Source: a bacterium YEK0313 (lineage in GTDB: Bacteria > Pseudomonadota > Alphaproteobacteria > Rhizobiales > Phreatobacteraceae). From it: 64,000 bases of DNA. The stretch lies in the NCBI GenBank assembly GCA_000751295.2, contig CCMO02000001.1:1537501-1601500 (forward strand), read 5' to 3'. The notes under the pieces are model-generated. The model saw only the letters and a list, made by a program, of their open reading frames with translations. It was not told where the DNA came from and searched no databases. Position 1 is the stretch's first letter, and the number at the start of each line of letters is the position of its first letter. Of this stretch, positions 1 through 8,548 are shown piece after piece. Both the position numbers and the translations under genes were made by a program.

Positions 1-1513
1 GCGCGGCCTCGTCGGGCTGCACGGCCGGCAGCGCGGCGGCCTCCTCGGCATATTCGAGGAGGTGCTTCCAGGGCGCGCGGTCACCTTGCCGGAACAGGCG
101 GTCCTGGGCGCGCATCACATAGCCGGCGTTGAAATTGTCCGGATCCATCCAGGGCAGGCGCGGCATGCCGGCATCGGCCGCGGTGAGCCGCGGCTCGACC
201 ACCGTGCGGCCCTCCCGTCGCATATGGTCGATGACGCGGCACATGAGGCCGCTGATCAGGTCCGCCCGCAGCGTCCAGCTCGAGCGGAAATAGCCCATGA
301 CATAGGCCATGTTCGGCACGCCCTCGATCATCACGCCGCGCCAGGTGACGCGCTGGGTGAAATCGACCGCCGCGCCGTCGACGCTGAACGGCACGCCGCC
401 GAAGAGCTGCATGGTGAAGCCGGTGGCGGTGACAATGATGTCGGCGCCGAGATGTCCGCCGCTGCCGAGCTGGATGCCTGTCGTGTCGAACCGTTCGATC
501 GTATCGGTCACGACCGAGGCCTTGCCCGAGCGGATGGCGGCATAGAGATCGCCGTCGGGCGTGATCGCGATGCGCTGCTGCCAGGGCCGGTAGGCCGGGT
601 TGAAATGCCGGTCGATGTCGAAACCCTCGGGCAGGCGGGCGCGCGCCTGGTCGATGAACAGGGCCCTGAGGTCGTCGGGCTGCTCGAAGGACATGCGGAT
701 GATTTCGGCGCCCCGGGCGATGTGGGCGCGCCGCATGATCTCGTGCATCCAGTCGTCAGGCAGGTTCAGCGCCCGCAGCGGTTCCTCCAGCGGGTGGGCG
801 CGCGGGTCGGCCGAAAAGAAGGTCGGCGAGCGCTGCAGCATGGTGATGTGCTGGGCCTTGTCCGCAAGGGCCGGGATCAGGGTTGCGGCGGTTGCGCCGG
901 AACCGATGACGACCACGCGCTTGCCCGCGCAGTCGAGGTCCTCCGGCCAGTGCTGGGGGTGGACCACCTGTCCCGCGAAATCCTCCATGCCGCGCCATTG
1001 CGGCGTGTAGCCCTTGCCGTGGTCGTAATAGCCCGCGCACATCCAGAGGAAGCGCGTGGTGACCGTCAGCCTCTCCCCGCTATCCGTGCGCGTCACCGTC
1101 AGCGTCCAGCGCTGGTCCTGCGAGGACCAGTCCGCCGCGGTCAGCCTGTGCCGGTAGCGGATATGCGGCGCGAGATCGTTCTCGGCGATCACCTCGTCGA
1201 GATAGGCGCGGATCTCGTCGGCGGTCGCGATCGACCGGCCGCGCCAGGGCTTGAAGCTGTAGCCGTAGGTATAGAGGTCGCTGTCGGAGCGCGCGCCGGG
1301 ATAGCGGTGCGTCCACCACGTGCCGCCGAAGCCGGCCATCGCCTCGACGATGGCGAATGTCGCCTCCGGAAAGCGCCTGCGCAAATTGCAGGCCGCTCCG
1401 ATGCCGGAAATGCCGGCGCCGATGATGAGGAAGTCGAAATCCGCGCGATCCAGGGCCGGAGCAGCCGCGCAGCCGGCTGCCGGGTCCGAGAGAGTGTCCG
1501 AGGGAGTGCTCAT
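1..1513 (-). CDS. Flavin-containing Baeyer-Villiger-type monooxygenase, 3' end cut by window
   Basis: This FAD- and NAD(P)H-dependent monooxygenase would insert oxygen into ketone-like substrates or hydroxylate them in the cytoplasm. The reading begins at the ATG at 1513, behind a GGAGGAGA ribosome site, and runs off the left edge. An N-terminal dinucleotide-binding motif (IIGAGISGIG) is visible at about residues 29-38. Further in lies the Baeyer-Villiger fingerprint FxGxxxHxxxW (FAGQVVHPQHW), then a second nucleotide-binding segment (VVVIGSGATAATL). Those features place it in the class B flavoprotein monooxygenases; the substrate cannot be read from sequence. It is divergent from an AraC-type gene, a common arrangement for an activator and its target. 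The C-terminus is missing, so full length is unknown. Confidence 0.9.
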   Translation of the reverse strand, partial: MSTPSDTLSDPAAGCAAAPALDRADFDFLIIGAGISGIGAACNLRRRFPEATFAIVEAMAGFGGTWWTHRYPGARSDSDLYTYGYSFKPWRGRSIATADEIRAYLDEVIAENDLAPHIRYRHRLTAADWSSQDQRWTLTVTRTDSGERLTVTTRFLWMCAGYYDHGKGYTPQWRGMEDFAGQVVHPQHWPEDLDCAGKRVVVIGSGATAATLIPALADKAQHITMLQRSPTFFSADPRAHPLEEPLRALNLPDDWMHEIMRRAHIARGAEIIRMSFEQPDDLRALFIDQARARLPEGFDIDRHFNPAYRPWQQRIAITPDGDLYAAIRSGKASVVTDTIERFDTTGIQLGSGGHLGADIIVTATGFTMQLFGGVPFSVDGAAVDFTQRVTWRGVMIEGVPNMAYVMGYFRSSWTLRADLISGLMCRVIDHMRREGRTVVEPRLTAADAGMPRLPWMDPDNFNAGYVMRAQDRLFRQGDRAPWKHLLEYAEEAAALPAVQPDEAA

Positions 1514-1633
1514 GAGACCTGTCTCCTCCTGATTTTGGGGCAGGCGAGCCCGGCTGAAAGGATAGGTTCAATGCGCCGGCGGATCTTGCTTTCATGTGAC
1601 AGGGTTTTGATGTCGCGCGACAGCAGGTGCCCG
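1514..1633. promoter_or_regulatory. Divergent promoter region between monooxygenase and AraC-type gene
   Basis: This 120-base gap separates the two divergent start codons and must hold both promoters and any operator for the AraC-type protein. A strong ribosome site for the monooxygenase lies just right of 1513, and an AGGTG site precedes the regulator. I see no clear paired direct repeat typical of AraC-family operators. Confidence 0.5.
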
Positions 1634-2695
1634 ATGCAAGGCGATCCGAAGCATCTGAACATCGTCCGGGCCGCGGCCCTCGCCGGTTTCGGCGACCTCG
1701 TCAGCGGCCTTGGCGGCGATCCCACCACCATCCTCAGGTCCTGCGCGCTGGACCCCGCCGCCCTCACCGATCCCGACCGCTACATTTCCTACCGCAATGT
1801 GACCAGGGCGATCGACATGGCGGCGCGCAGCCTCGGCACGGCCGATTTCGGCCTGCGCCTCTGCGCCCTTCAGGACATCCATTCGCTGGGCCTGCTGGCC
1901 CTCGTCATGCAGTCCGCGTCCAGCGTCCGCGAAGCCATGATGCTGGGCGCGCGTTATGTCTATTTCCACAATTCGGCGCTCGGCTACCGCAGCTTCATGG
2001 ATCCCGGCGGCGAGCTGGAATGCCTGGAAGTGTTCCAGCGCCTCGAGGCCGACGCCGAAATGCTGCAGGTCACCGAGATCTGCGTATCCTACCAGTGCCG
2101 GCTGCTCGTCCTCCTGTCCGGCGGCGCGGTGCGCCCGGCCGCCATTCATTTCCGCCATGCTCCGATCGGCAGCGAGGCGCAATATTGGCGGCATCTCGGC
2201 CAGATGCCGCGCTTCAACGCCGCCTTCGACGGCGTTTCGGTGAATGCGCTGGCGTGGCGGCGGCCGCTGCCGCCGAACGACCGGTCGCCGCAGCACAACC
2301 AGCTGCTGCAGCGTTTCGTCGGTGGCTTTCTGATGGGGCTGTCGCCGCCCCGCGCGCAGCCCGCCGCCGACCAGGTGCGCAACGTCCTCGGCAATCTGGT
2401 GCGCACCGAGATGACCGATCTCGGCACGGTCGCGCGCGTCCTCGGGCAGCATCCCAGGACCCTGCAGCGCCGGCTGAGGGCCGAAGGCGCGGCCTTCGAG
2501 GATCTGCGCGACGCCGCGCGCAAGGAATGGGCCGGCCAGCTCCTGCTTCAGCAGGGCCTCGGCCTCGCCCAGGTCGCCCACCTCCTCGGCTTCGCCGACC
2601 AGTCGGTCCTGACCCGGGCGTGCCAGCGCTGGTTCGGGGAGACACCGAAGCGGTTGCGCCGCAAGGCCGCGGCGCCGCTGGCGGAACTCGCCTGA
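1634..2695 (+). CDS. AraC-family transcriptional regulator
   Basis: This 353-residue regulator has the two-part plan of the ArgR/OruR-like AraC branch. A long N-terminal ligand-sensing region of the arabinose-binding-like type (about residues 15-200) is followed by a C-terminal double helix-turn-helix (about 255-345). The DNA-binding part is recognisable from VARVLGQHPRTLQRRL and the family-typical VAHLLGFADQSVLTRACQRW. The ATG at 1634 was chosen because an AGGTG ribosome site lies just upstream. The frame is open far to the left, but only as the antisense of the monooxygenase. It probably controls the divergent monooxygenase. It converges on the next gene with nine bases between stop codons. 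Confidence 0.9.
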   Translation: MQGDPKHLNIVRAAALAGFGDLVSGLGGDPTTILRSCALDPAALTDPDRYISYRNVTRAIDMAARSLGTADFGLRLCALQDIHSLGLLALVMQSASSVREAMMLGARYVYFHNSALGYRSFMDPGGELECLEVFQRLEADAEMLQVTEICVSYQCRLLVLLSGGAVRPAAIHFRHAPIGSEAQYWRHLGQMPRFNAAFDGVSVNALAWRRPLPPNDRSPQHNQLLQRFVGGFLMGLSPPRAQPAADQVRNVLGNLVRTEMTDLGTVARVLGQHPRTLQRRLRAEGAAFEDLRDAARKEWAGQLLLQQGLGLAQVAHLLGFADQSVLTRACQRWFGETPKRLRRKAAAPLAELA

Positions 2696-2704
2696 ACGGA
2701 GGTG

Positions 2705-4294
2705 TCAGACGCGGCGCACGCCCCAGAACACCGAGAACGGCGACTTGACGAAGCCGGTCAGGTCGTCGCGGAACGCGGCGGGCTGATAATACTGGCAGGC
2801 CGGGATGAACGGCACGGAGGCGAACGCCTCGCGCTGGACCGCCTCGCTCACCCGCCTGCGCTCCGCCTCGCTGCCCGCGTCGAGCCATTCCGACCGCAGG
2901 GCCTCCCGCGCCGGCGAGGTCGGCCAGCCGATCCAGCCGTTCGGCCCGCTGGCCGAAAGCGGATTGCTGAGCGGGGTCGCGACCGGCAGCCCGTTCCATT
3001 GCACCGGGAAGCAGCTCCAGCCGCCCTGGTCGACGGGCTCCTTCTTGTTCCGGCGCGCCACCATGGTGGCGAGGTCCATCGTGTCGGCGCGCACATTGAG
3101 CCCGACCTTCTTGAACAGGTCGGCGGCGACCTGCGCGACCGCGCTCAAGGGGGCGACGTCGCTCGGCTCCATCAGCACGACCGGCTCGCCGGCATAGCCG
3201 GACGCGGCCACGAGCTCCCGGGCGCGGGCGATGCTGCGCGGGCTCGTCAAGGCCTCCATGCCGACCGTCGAGGCGGAGGGTGACCCCAGGGGGAAGAAGC
3301 CGACGCCGGTGCGGCCGAGGTCCTCCTGGTCGCCCACGATCGCGCGCACGAAATCGGCCTGGTCCACCGCCGGCAGCAGCGCGCGCCGGAGCTTCTCATT
3401 ATTGAACGGCGCCTGCAGGTGGTTGAACACGAGCATGTAGACCGTGCCCATCGGGTCGAACGGCTCGACCTTCACGCCGCGCGCGCGCTTGAGCGAGGGG
3501 ACGAGATCGAGCAGGGGCTGCTCCACCCAGTCGACCTCGCCGGTCCTAAGCGCGGCCGCGGCGGTCGCCGGGTCAGGCTGGATCGACCATTGGACCCGGT
3601 CGAAATGGGCGACCTTGCCGCCGGCATAGCAGTCCGGAGCTTCCTGGCGCGGCCGGTAGCCGTCGAAGCGGGCATATTCGGCCTTCACCCCGGACACCCA
3701 CTGGTCCGGCAGGAACCGGTACGGCCCGCTGCCGACGAACTCGGTGATGGCCTTGCTGGACGGCGTCGCGGCCATGCGCTCGGGCATCATGAAACAGGCG
3801 GAGGTGCCGGCGAGCGCGTAGAGCATCGGCGGATAGGGCCGCTTCAGCCGGATCTGGAAGCGCCGGTCGTCGAGCGCCGCGATCTCGTTCATCCGCGCGG
3901 CGAGCAGCTGGCCGAACGGGTTGCGTTCGGCCCAGCGCCGGATCGACATGACGCAGTCGGCGGCCCGGACCGGCACGCCGTCATGGAACATCAACCCCTC
4001 GCGCAGGGCGAAGGTCCAGGTCAGCCCGTCGTCCGAAACCTCGCTGCCCTCGCACATCTGGGGTTTCGGCGTCAGGGTCCGGTCGACGCCATAGAGCGTG
4101 TCCCAGATCATGAAGCCGTTGATGGTCGCCATGGTGGCCGTGCTCCACACCGGGTCGGGGTGGGCGAGATTGGCCTGCGGCACGAAGCGCAGGATGCGCG
4201 CGGCGGCCGGCTGGACCAGCGCCGGCGTCGAAAGTGCCGAGACCGCGCCGCCGGCCGCGACGCCCATCACGAAATCCCTGCGCCTCATGGTCAT
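2705..4294 (-). CDS. ABC transporter substrate-binding protein, oligopeptide class (SBP_bac_5)
   Basis: This periplasmic solute receptor of 529 residues has the length and fold signature of the DppA/OppA class. It starts with a Tat-like leader (MTMRRRDFVMGVAAGGAVSA), then the class-typical WTFALREGLMFHDGVPVRAADC segment region and a central YARFDGY stretch. The ATG at 4294 is preceded by GAGAGGGGG; the ATG six bases further in is possible. It is the last gene of a minus-strand operon whose permeases and ATPase are of the polyamine/iron (PotABC) type. Its usual partners, DppBC-like permeases, are not in the window. It may serve the same transporter, a distant one, or act as a sensor; this is not decidable here. 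Confidence 0.88.
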   Translation of the reverse strand: MTMRRRDFVMGVAAGGAVSALSTPALVQPAAARILRFVPQANLAHPDPVWSTATMATINGFMIWDTLYGVDRTLTPKPQMCEGSEVSDDGLTWTFALREGLMFHDGVPVRAADCVMSIRRWAERNPFGQLLAARMNEIAALDDRRFQIRLKRPYPPMLYALAGTSACFMMPERMAATPSSKAITEFVGSGPYRFLPDQWVSGVKAEYARFDGYRPRQEAPDCYAGGKVAHFDRVQWSIQPDPATAAAALRTGEVDWVEQPLLDLVPSLKRARGVKVEPFDPMGTVYMLVFNHLQAPFNNEKLRRALLPAVDQADFVRAIVGDQEDLGRTGVGFFPLGSPSASTVGMEALTSPRSIARARELVAASGYAGEPVVLMEPSDVAPLSAVAQVAADLFKKVGLNVRADTMDLATMVARRNKKEPVDQGGWSCFPVQWNGLPVATPLSNPLSASGPNGWIGWPTSPAREALRSEWLDAGSEAERRRVSEAVQREAFASVPFIPACQYYQPAAFRDDLTGFVKSPFSVFWGVRRV

Positions 4295-4331
4295 GTCCCC
4301 CTCTCGGTTCTGGTTTCCCGGACCGGCGCCC

Positions 4332-5798
4332 TCAGTGCGGATCCAAGGGATGGATCGGGCGCCGCACCTTGCGGAAGTCGAATTTTGAATAGTCGAGGCT
4401 GGCATAGCCGGCGCCGTTGCATTCGAGGATCTCGCCGGCGATGGCGCCAAAGGTCGGCCGGTACTGGATCTTCGACTTGATGATGAGATAGCGCTCGCTG
4501 GTCGGCTCGATGCCGACGAACCGGAACATGGCGAGGTCGAGCGGCTCGCAGCGTCCCTCGCTGACGACGAGCTTCAAGGCCCCGGTATCGAGCACCACAG
4601 TGCGGCCGAGATCGATGACCGAACCGGTGAAGACCGGCCCGCGCACGGTGAAGCGGCCGTCGGAGATCGTGCGGACTGTGCCCCGGAGCGTCAGCGGCCC
4701 GCAGGAGCCGCCGACCGGCGACAGGTCGGTCCGGCCGCCGACCGGCAGCTCGACGACCGCGCCGACCCCGGCCTCGATCATCCGCGCCACGGCCACGGGA
4801 TCGGCGATCGGGCCGGCGGCGATGCCGGTCAGGCCCTGGGCGAGCGCCTCGGCGATGACGTCCATCGAATCCTGGGTGCCGCCGGAATTGCAGTTGTCCG
4901 CATGGTCGACCAGCAGCACCGGTCCGGCGCTCGCCCGCCGGGCCCGGGCGATGGTGTCGGCGAGCGGCTCGAACGTCATCTGGAAGGCCTCCCGGCGCTC
5001 CCACGCGGCCTTGCGGATCTTGTCGCAGATGGCCTCGGCCAGGGCCGCGTCGCCGTCGGTCATGGCGATGACCGACATGCCGGTGTCGGGGCAGTCGGCG
5101 AGCGGAAAGCCGCCGAACACGCTGACGGCAAGAGCGCCGTCGGCCTCCGCCTCCGCCGCGATCGCCATGATCTCGGCCATGGCGCCGCTGTCGGTCGCCA
5201 TGCGGATCATGTTGGGCATGATGCGGCAATGGGCATAGGCGAGCCGCGGGCGGATCTCGCCGCGCATCGCGGCGATAAGGGTTTCGGCTGCCCGCACGCC
5301 GGTCTCGACGATGTCGACATGCGGATAGGTCTTGTAGCCGACGAGCGTGGTGCAGTTCTCGATCGTCCGGGCCGAGATATTGCCGTGGAGGTCCAGCGCG
5401 ACGGCGATAGGGATATCGGGCGCGATGGCGCGGACGCGGGCGAGCAGCTCGCCTTCGCCGTCGCCGAGATGGCTCGTCACCATGGCGCCGTGAAGCTCGA
5501 GGAACACCGCGTCGCAGCCCTCGCCCACGGCGCGGCACAGGGCATCGGCCATCTGCTCGTAGGCCGCCGCGTCGACGGCGCGCGAGGGCTGGGCATTGCC
5601 GGCGACCGCCATGACCACCTCGGCCCCGGCCTGCTCCGCGACCGCCAGCATGCCGGTCATCGACCGGCGCCCCGCCTTGACCCAGGCGAGAGCCTCGGCG
5701 CCATGGCGCGGTCCACCCGGCCCGAAGCGGTCGAGACCGGTCGGCAGCGGCGAGAAGGTATTGGTCTCGTGGGCGATGACGGCGGCGACGATCTTCAT
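4332..5798 (-). CDS. M81 family metallopeptidase (MlrC/microcystinase C type)
   Basis: This 488-residue protein belongs to the M81/DUF1485 family named after MlrC, which hydrolyses linear microcystin products. Many relatives sit in transport operons and act on unknown small peptides or amides. The start region contains the family motif AHETNTFSP, and the middle holds ALDLHGN and VDHADNCNSGG, which carry likely metal ligands. The ATG at 5798 was preferred to an in-frame GTG at 5813 that would overlap the ribosome site. It follows the ATPase gene by 11 bases, so it is translated within the transporter operon. A role in breaking down the imported compound is inferred from this position. Confidence 0.85.
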   Translation of the reverse strand: MKIVAAVIAHETNTFSPLPTGLDRFGPGGPRHGAEALAWVKAGRRSMTGMLAVAEQAGAEVVMAVAGNAQPSRAVDAAAYEQMADALCRAVGEGCDAVFLELHGAMVTSHLGDGEGELLARVRAIAPDIPIAVALDLHGNISARTIENCTTLVGYKTYPHVDIVETGVRAAETLIAAMRGEIRPRLAYAHCRIMPNMIRMATDSGAMAEIMAIAAEAEADGALAVSVFGGFPLADCPDTGMSVIAMTDGDAALAEAICDKIRKAAWERREAFQMTFEPLADTIARARRASAGPVLLVDHADNCNSGGTQDSMDVIAEALAQGLTGIAAGPIADPVAVARMIEAGVGAVVELPVGGRTDLSPVGGSCGPLTLRGTVRTISDGRFTVRGPVFTGSVIDLGRTVVLDTGALKLVVSEGRCEPLDLAMFRFVGIEPTSERYLIIKSKIQYRPTFGAIAGEILECNGAGYASLDYSKFDFRKVRRPIHPLDPH

Positions 5799-5809
5799 GG
5801 CTATGCCCT

Positions 5810-6919
5810 TCACTGCGCCCGATGGCCCGGGGACGGCGCCGGGCCGTCCTCCGGCACGGCGACCATGGCGGACGCGTCGAAGGCGAGGCCAACCGTCCGG
5901 CCGATCTCGGGGGCGCCGCTATAGCCGCTCACCGCGGGCAATTCGATGAGAACGACGGTTCCCGCCGGCGTGCGGACGAGGCAGTGCAGGACATTGCCGA
6001 CATAGGATCGCTCGGTGACGACGCCGGTGAGCGCGGCCGCGCCCGGCTCGGCGAGGCGGATGCGATGGGGCCGGATGGCCACCTGGACCGCGGCGCCGGG
6101 CGCGATCTCCGTGGTCCGGCGCACCGCGCTCTCGCCGCCCTCCCAGGCGACGCGGATGGCCGCGCCCTCGACCGCCCGGGCGGTGGCGGGGAAGAAGTTG
6201 CTGCGGCCGAAGAAGTCGGCGACGAAATGGCTCACCGGCGCCTCGAACAGGGTCTCGGGCGTTCCGTGCTGGACGATGCGGCCGCGCTCGAAGATGGCGA
6301 TGCGGTCCGACATGGTCAGCGCCTCCTCCTGGTCGTGGGTCACGTAGAGAAAGGAGACGCCGAGATCGCGGTGGAGCGAGCGCAGCTCCCATTGCAGCTC
6401 GGCGCGGAGCTTGCGGTCGAGCGCGCTCAAGGGTTCGTCCAGCAGCAGCACCTTCGGCTTGTAGACGAGCGCCCGGGCCAGCGCGACGCGCTGCTGCTGG
6501 CCGCCGGAGAGGGCGCGCGGCTTGCGGTCGGCATAGGGCAGGAGCTGCACGCGCTCGAGCGCCGCCCTGACCTCGGCGTCGCGCTCGGCCCGGCCGAGGC
6601 CGCGCACGTCGAGCGGGAAGGCGACGTTCTCGGCGACCGTCATGTGCGGGAACAGCGCGTAGCCCTGGAACACCACGCCGAAGCCGCGCCGCTCGGGCGG
6701 TTCGCCGGCAAAGTTGCGGCCGCTGATCCGGATCTCGCCGCTGTCGAGCTGGACGAAGCCGGCGATCGCCATCAGCGTGGTCGTCTTGCCCGAGCCGGAC
6801 GGGCCGAGCAGGGTGAGGAACTCGCCGGCCGCCATGGTGAAGCCGACGTGGTCGAGCGCTGTGACGCCGCCATAGCGCTTGACGAGATCGACGACCTCCA
6901 GATCCTGCGGGTCGGCCAT
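5810..6919 (-). CDS. ABC transporter ATP-binding protein, spermidine/putrescine-iron type
   Basis: This cytoplasmic ATPase (369 residues) energises the two permeases encoded just upstream. Walker A (GPSGSGKT, about residue 39), Q-loop, signature (LSGGQQQR), Walker B (LLLDEPLSALD) and the switch histidine (VTHDQEEA) are all present and intact. A C-terminal TOBE-like region (about 270-360) is typical of the PotA/CysA/FbpC group. Its ATG lies directly after the permease stop codon. The substrate cannot be told from the ATPase; polyamine-like or small organic cations are the usual range of this class. Confidence 0.95.
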   Translation of the reverse strand: MADPQDLEVVDLVKRYGGVTALDHVGFTMAAGEFLTLLGPSGSGKTTTLMAIAGFVQLDSGEIRISGRNFAGEPPERRGFGVVFQGYALFPHMTVAENVAFPLDVRGLGRAERDAEVRAALERVQLLPYADRKPRALSGGQQQRVALARALVYKPKVLLLDEPLSALDRKLRAELQWELRSLHRDLGVSFLYVTHDQEEALTMSDRIAIFERGRIVQHGTPETLFEAPVSHFVADFFGRSNFFPATARAVEGAAIRVAWEGGESAVRRTTEIAPGAAVQVAIRPHRIRLAEPGAAALTGVVTERSYVGNVLHCLVRTPAGTVVLIELPAVSGYSGAPEIGRTVGLAFDASAMVAVPEDGPAPSPGHRAQ

Positions 6920-6920
6920 G

Positions 6921-7715
6921 TCAGTTCCTTCCGGCCCGCCAGGCGAGCCATTGCACGATCAGGAGCCCCGTCACGGTGACCAGGATCATCAGCGTCGCGA
7001 CCGCGGCGATGACCGGGTCGACATTCTCGTTGATGCCGTCCCAGATGGCGCGGGGCAGCAGGTAGACGTGGCGGCTGGTGATGAAGAGCAGCACCACCAC
7101 CTCGTCCCAGGAGGCGATGAAGGCGAAGACGGCGCCGGACGCCATGCCCGGAAGCGCGGCGGGAAACAGCACGCGCCGCAGCACGATGCCGGTGCCGGCG
7201 CCCATGGAGCGGGCGGCCTGTTCGAGCCGCGGGTCGAAGGCGGCGAGCGCCGCCGAGACGGTGACGAAGACGGGCGGGATGCCGCCGACCGTATGGGCGA
7301 GCAAGACGCCGGCATAGGTGTCGAGCAGCCCGAGCGGGATGAACATGCGGTACCAGGCGAGGCCGGCCACCACCCCCGGCACGATCATCGGCAGCAGCAG
7401 GACGAGGCGCAGCCGGCCGGCGATCGATGGCGCGAGGTTGCGGCAGCCGATGGCCGCGAGCGTGCCGAGCATCACCGACAGGGCCGTCGAGATGACGGCC
7501 ACCACGACGCTGCGGACGAGGCTGTCGCGCCAGAGCGGCTCGCTGGCGAGCGTGCGCCAATGGTCGAGCGACAGGCCGTTCTGCGGCAGGGCGAGCCATG
7601 TCGTGTCGGTCAGCGACACCGGCACGACGATCAGCGCCGGCAGGACCAGGAAGGCGAGCACGCCCACCGCCATGATCCGCCAGAACTGGAACCAGGCCGA
7701 GGGAACGACGGTCAT
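6921..7715 (-). CDS. ABC transporter permease, PotC-like
   Basis: This 264-residue inner-membrane permease has about six hydrophobic segments. It carries the cytoplasmic EAA-type loop for ATPase docking around LEQAARSMGAGTGIVLRRVLFP. Its start overlaps the stop of the preceding permease gene by four bases (ATGA), so translation is coupled. It would form the translocation channel with the 278-residue permease. Size and order match the second permease of polyamine/iron-class importers. Confidence 0.93.
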   Translation of the reverse strand: MTVVPSAWFQFWRIMAVGVLAFLVLPALIVVPVSLTDTTWLALPQNGLSLDHWRTLASEPLWRDSLVRSVVVAVISTALSVMLGTLAAIGCRNLAPSIAGRLRLVLLLPMIVPGVVAGLAWYRMFIPLGLLDTYAGVLLAHTVGGIPPVFVTVSAALAAFDPRLEQAARSMGAGTGIVLRRVLFPAALPGMASGAVFAFIASWDEVVVLLFITSRHVYLLPRAIWDGINENVDPVIAAVATLMILVTVTGLLIVQWLAWRAGRN

Positions 7716-8548
7716 TTGGCACCGAACAGCTTGTCGGCCGGAACCAGCTTCGCGACGAGCGCGAGGGAGAACACCACCAGCGCCAGGAGGCAGGTGGCGA
7801 GCGCCGTCGCGATGCCCCAGTTCAGGGTCTCGCTGATGCCGAACTCGATATACTGGGCGACCATCACCACCTTGCCGCCGCCGAGCAGCGCCGGCGTCAC
7901 CAGGAAGCCCAGCGACAGGATGAAGACGAGGATCGTCGCGGCGACGATGCCGGGCAGGGACAGCGGCAGGAACACCTTGAGGAAGCTGCGCACCGGCCCG
8001 GCGCCGCAGGCCCGCGCGGCCGGCACCAGGCGCTGGTCGATGCCCATCATGGTCGAGAGCAGCGGCAGCACCGCATAGGGCACCATGTAGTGCACCATGC
8101 CGATGAGCACGCCCGTCTCGTTGCGCAGCAGCGCCAGCGGCTGGTCGACGAGGCCGAGCGACAGCAGCGCGGCATTGACCAGGCCCTCGCGCTGCAGCAG
8201 GACGACCCAGGCGAAGGCCCGGACGAGCACGGACAGCCAGAACGGCATCAGGACGGCGAGCAGCAGCCATTGCCGGTGGCGCGGCGCGGTATGGGCGATC
8301 ACATAGGCGACGAGATAGCCGAGCAGCACGCTGATCGCGGTGGTCGCCAGCGCCATGCGCAGCGTGGTCGCGGCGATGGAGCGGTACAGCGGCTCGGCGG
8401 CGAGCTCGACATAATTGCCGAAGCCGGCGGCCGGCTCGACGAAGGACAGCCTGAGGACATTGGCGACCGGGACGGCGAAACAGACCGCCGTGACCGCGAG
8501 GGCAGGCAGAACCAGGGCCCAGGAGGTGGAGAAGCGGCTGTCACTCAT
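7712..8548 (-). CDS. ABC transporter permease, PotB-like
   Basis: This 278-residue inner-membrane permease starts with a hydrophobic segment (ALVLPALAVTAVCFAVPVA). It has the docking loop near LVPAARACGAGPVRSFLKVFLP, which contacts the ATPase. It lies between the amidohydrolase, whose end it overlaps by eight bases, and the second permease. This is the classic PotB/PotC order. The overlaps imply one polycistronic mRNA. Confidence 0.93.
   Translation of the reverse strand: MSDSRFSTSWALVLPALAVTAVCFAVPVANVLRLSFVEPAAGFGNYVELAAEPLYRSIAATTLRMALATTAISVLLGYLVAYVIAHTAPRHRQWLLLAVLMPFWLSVLVRAFAWVVLLQREGLVNAALLSLGLVDQPLALLRNETGVLIGMVHYMVPYAVLPLLSTMMGIDQRLVPAARACGAGPVRSFLKVFLPLSLPGIVAATILVFILSLGFLVTPALLGGGKVVMVAQYIEFGISETLNWGIATALATCLLALVVFSLALVAKLVPADKLFGAK

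Noticed and set aside
62..1633. Long open frame on the plus strand joined to the AraC gene
   Set aside because: It is the antisense of the flavin monooxygenase; translation is Arg/Gly/Asp-rich without a recognisable domain. The AraC protein begins at 1634.
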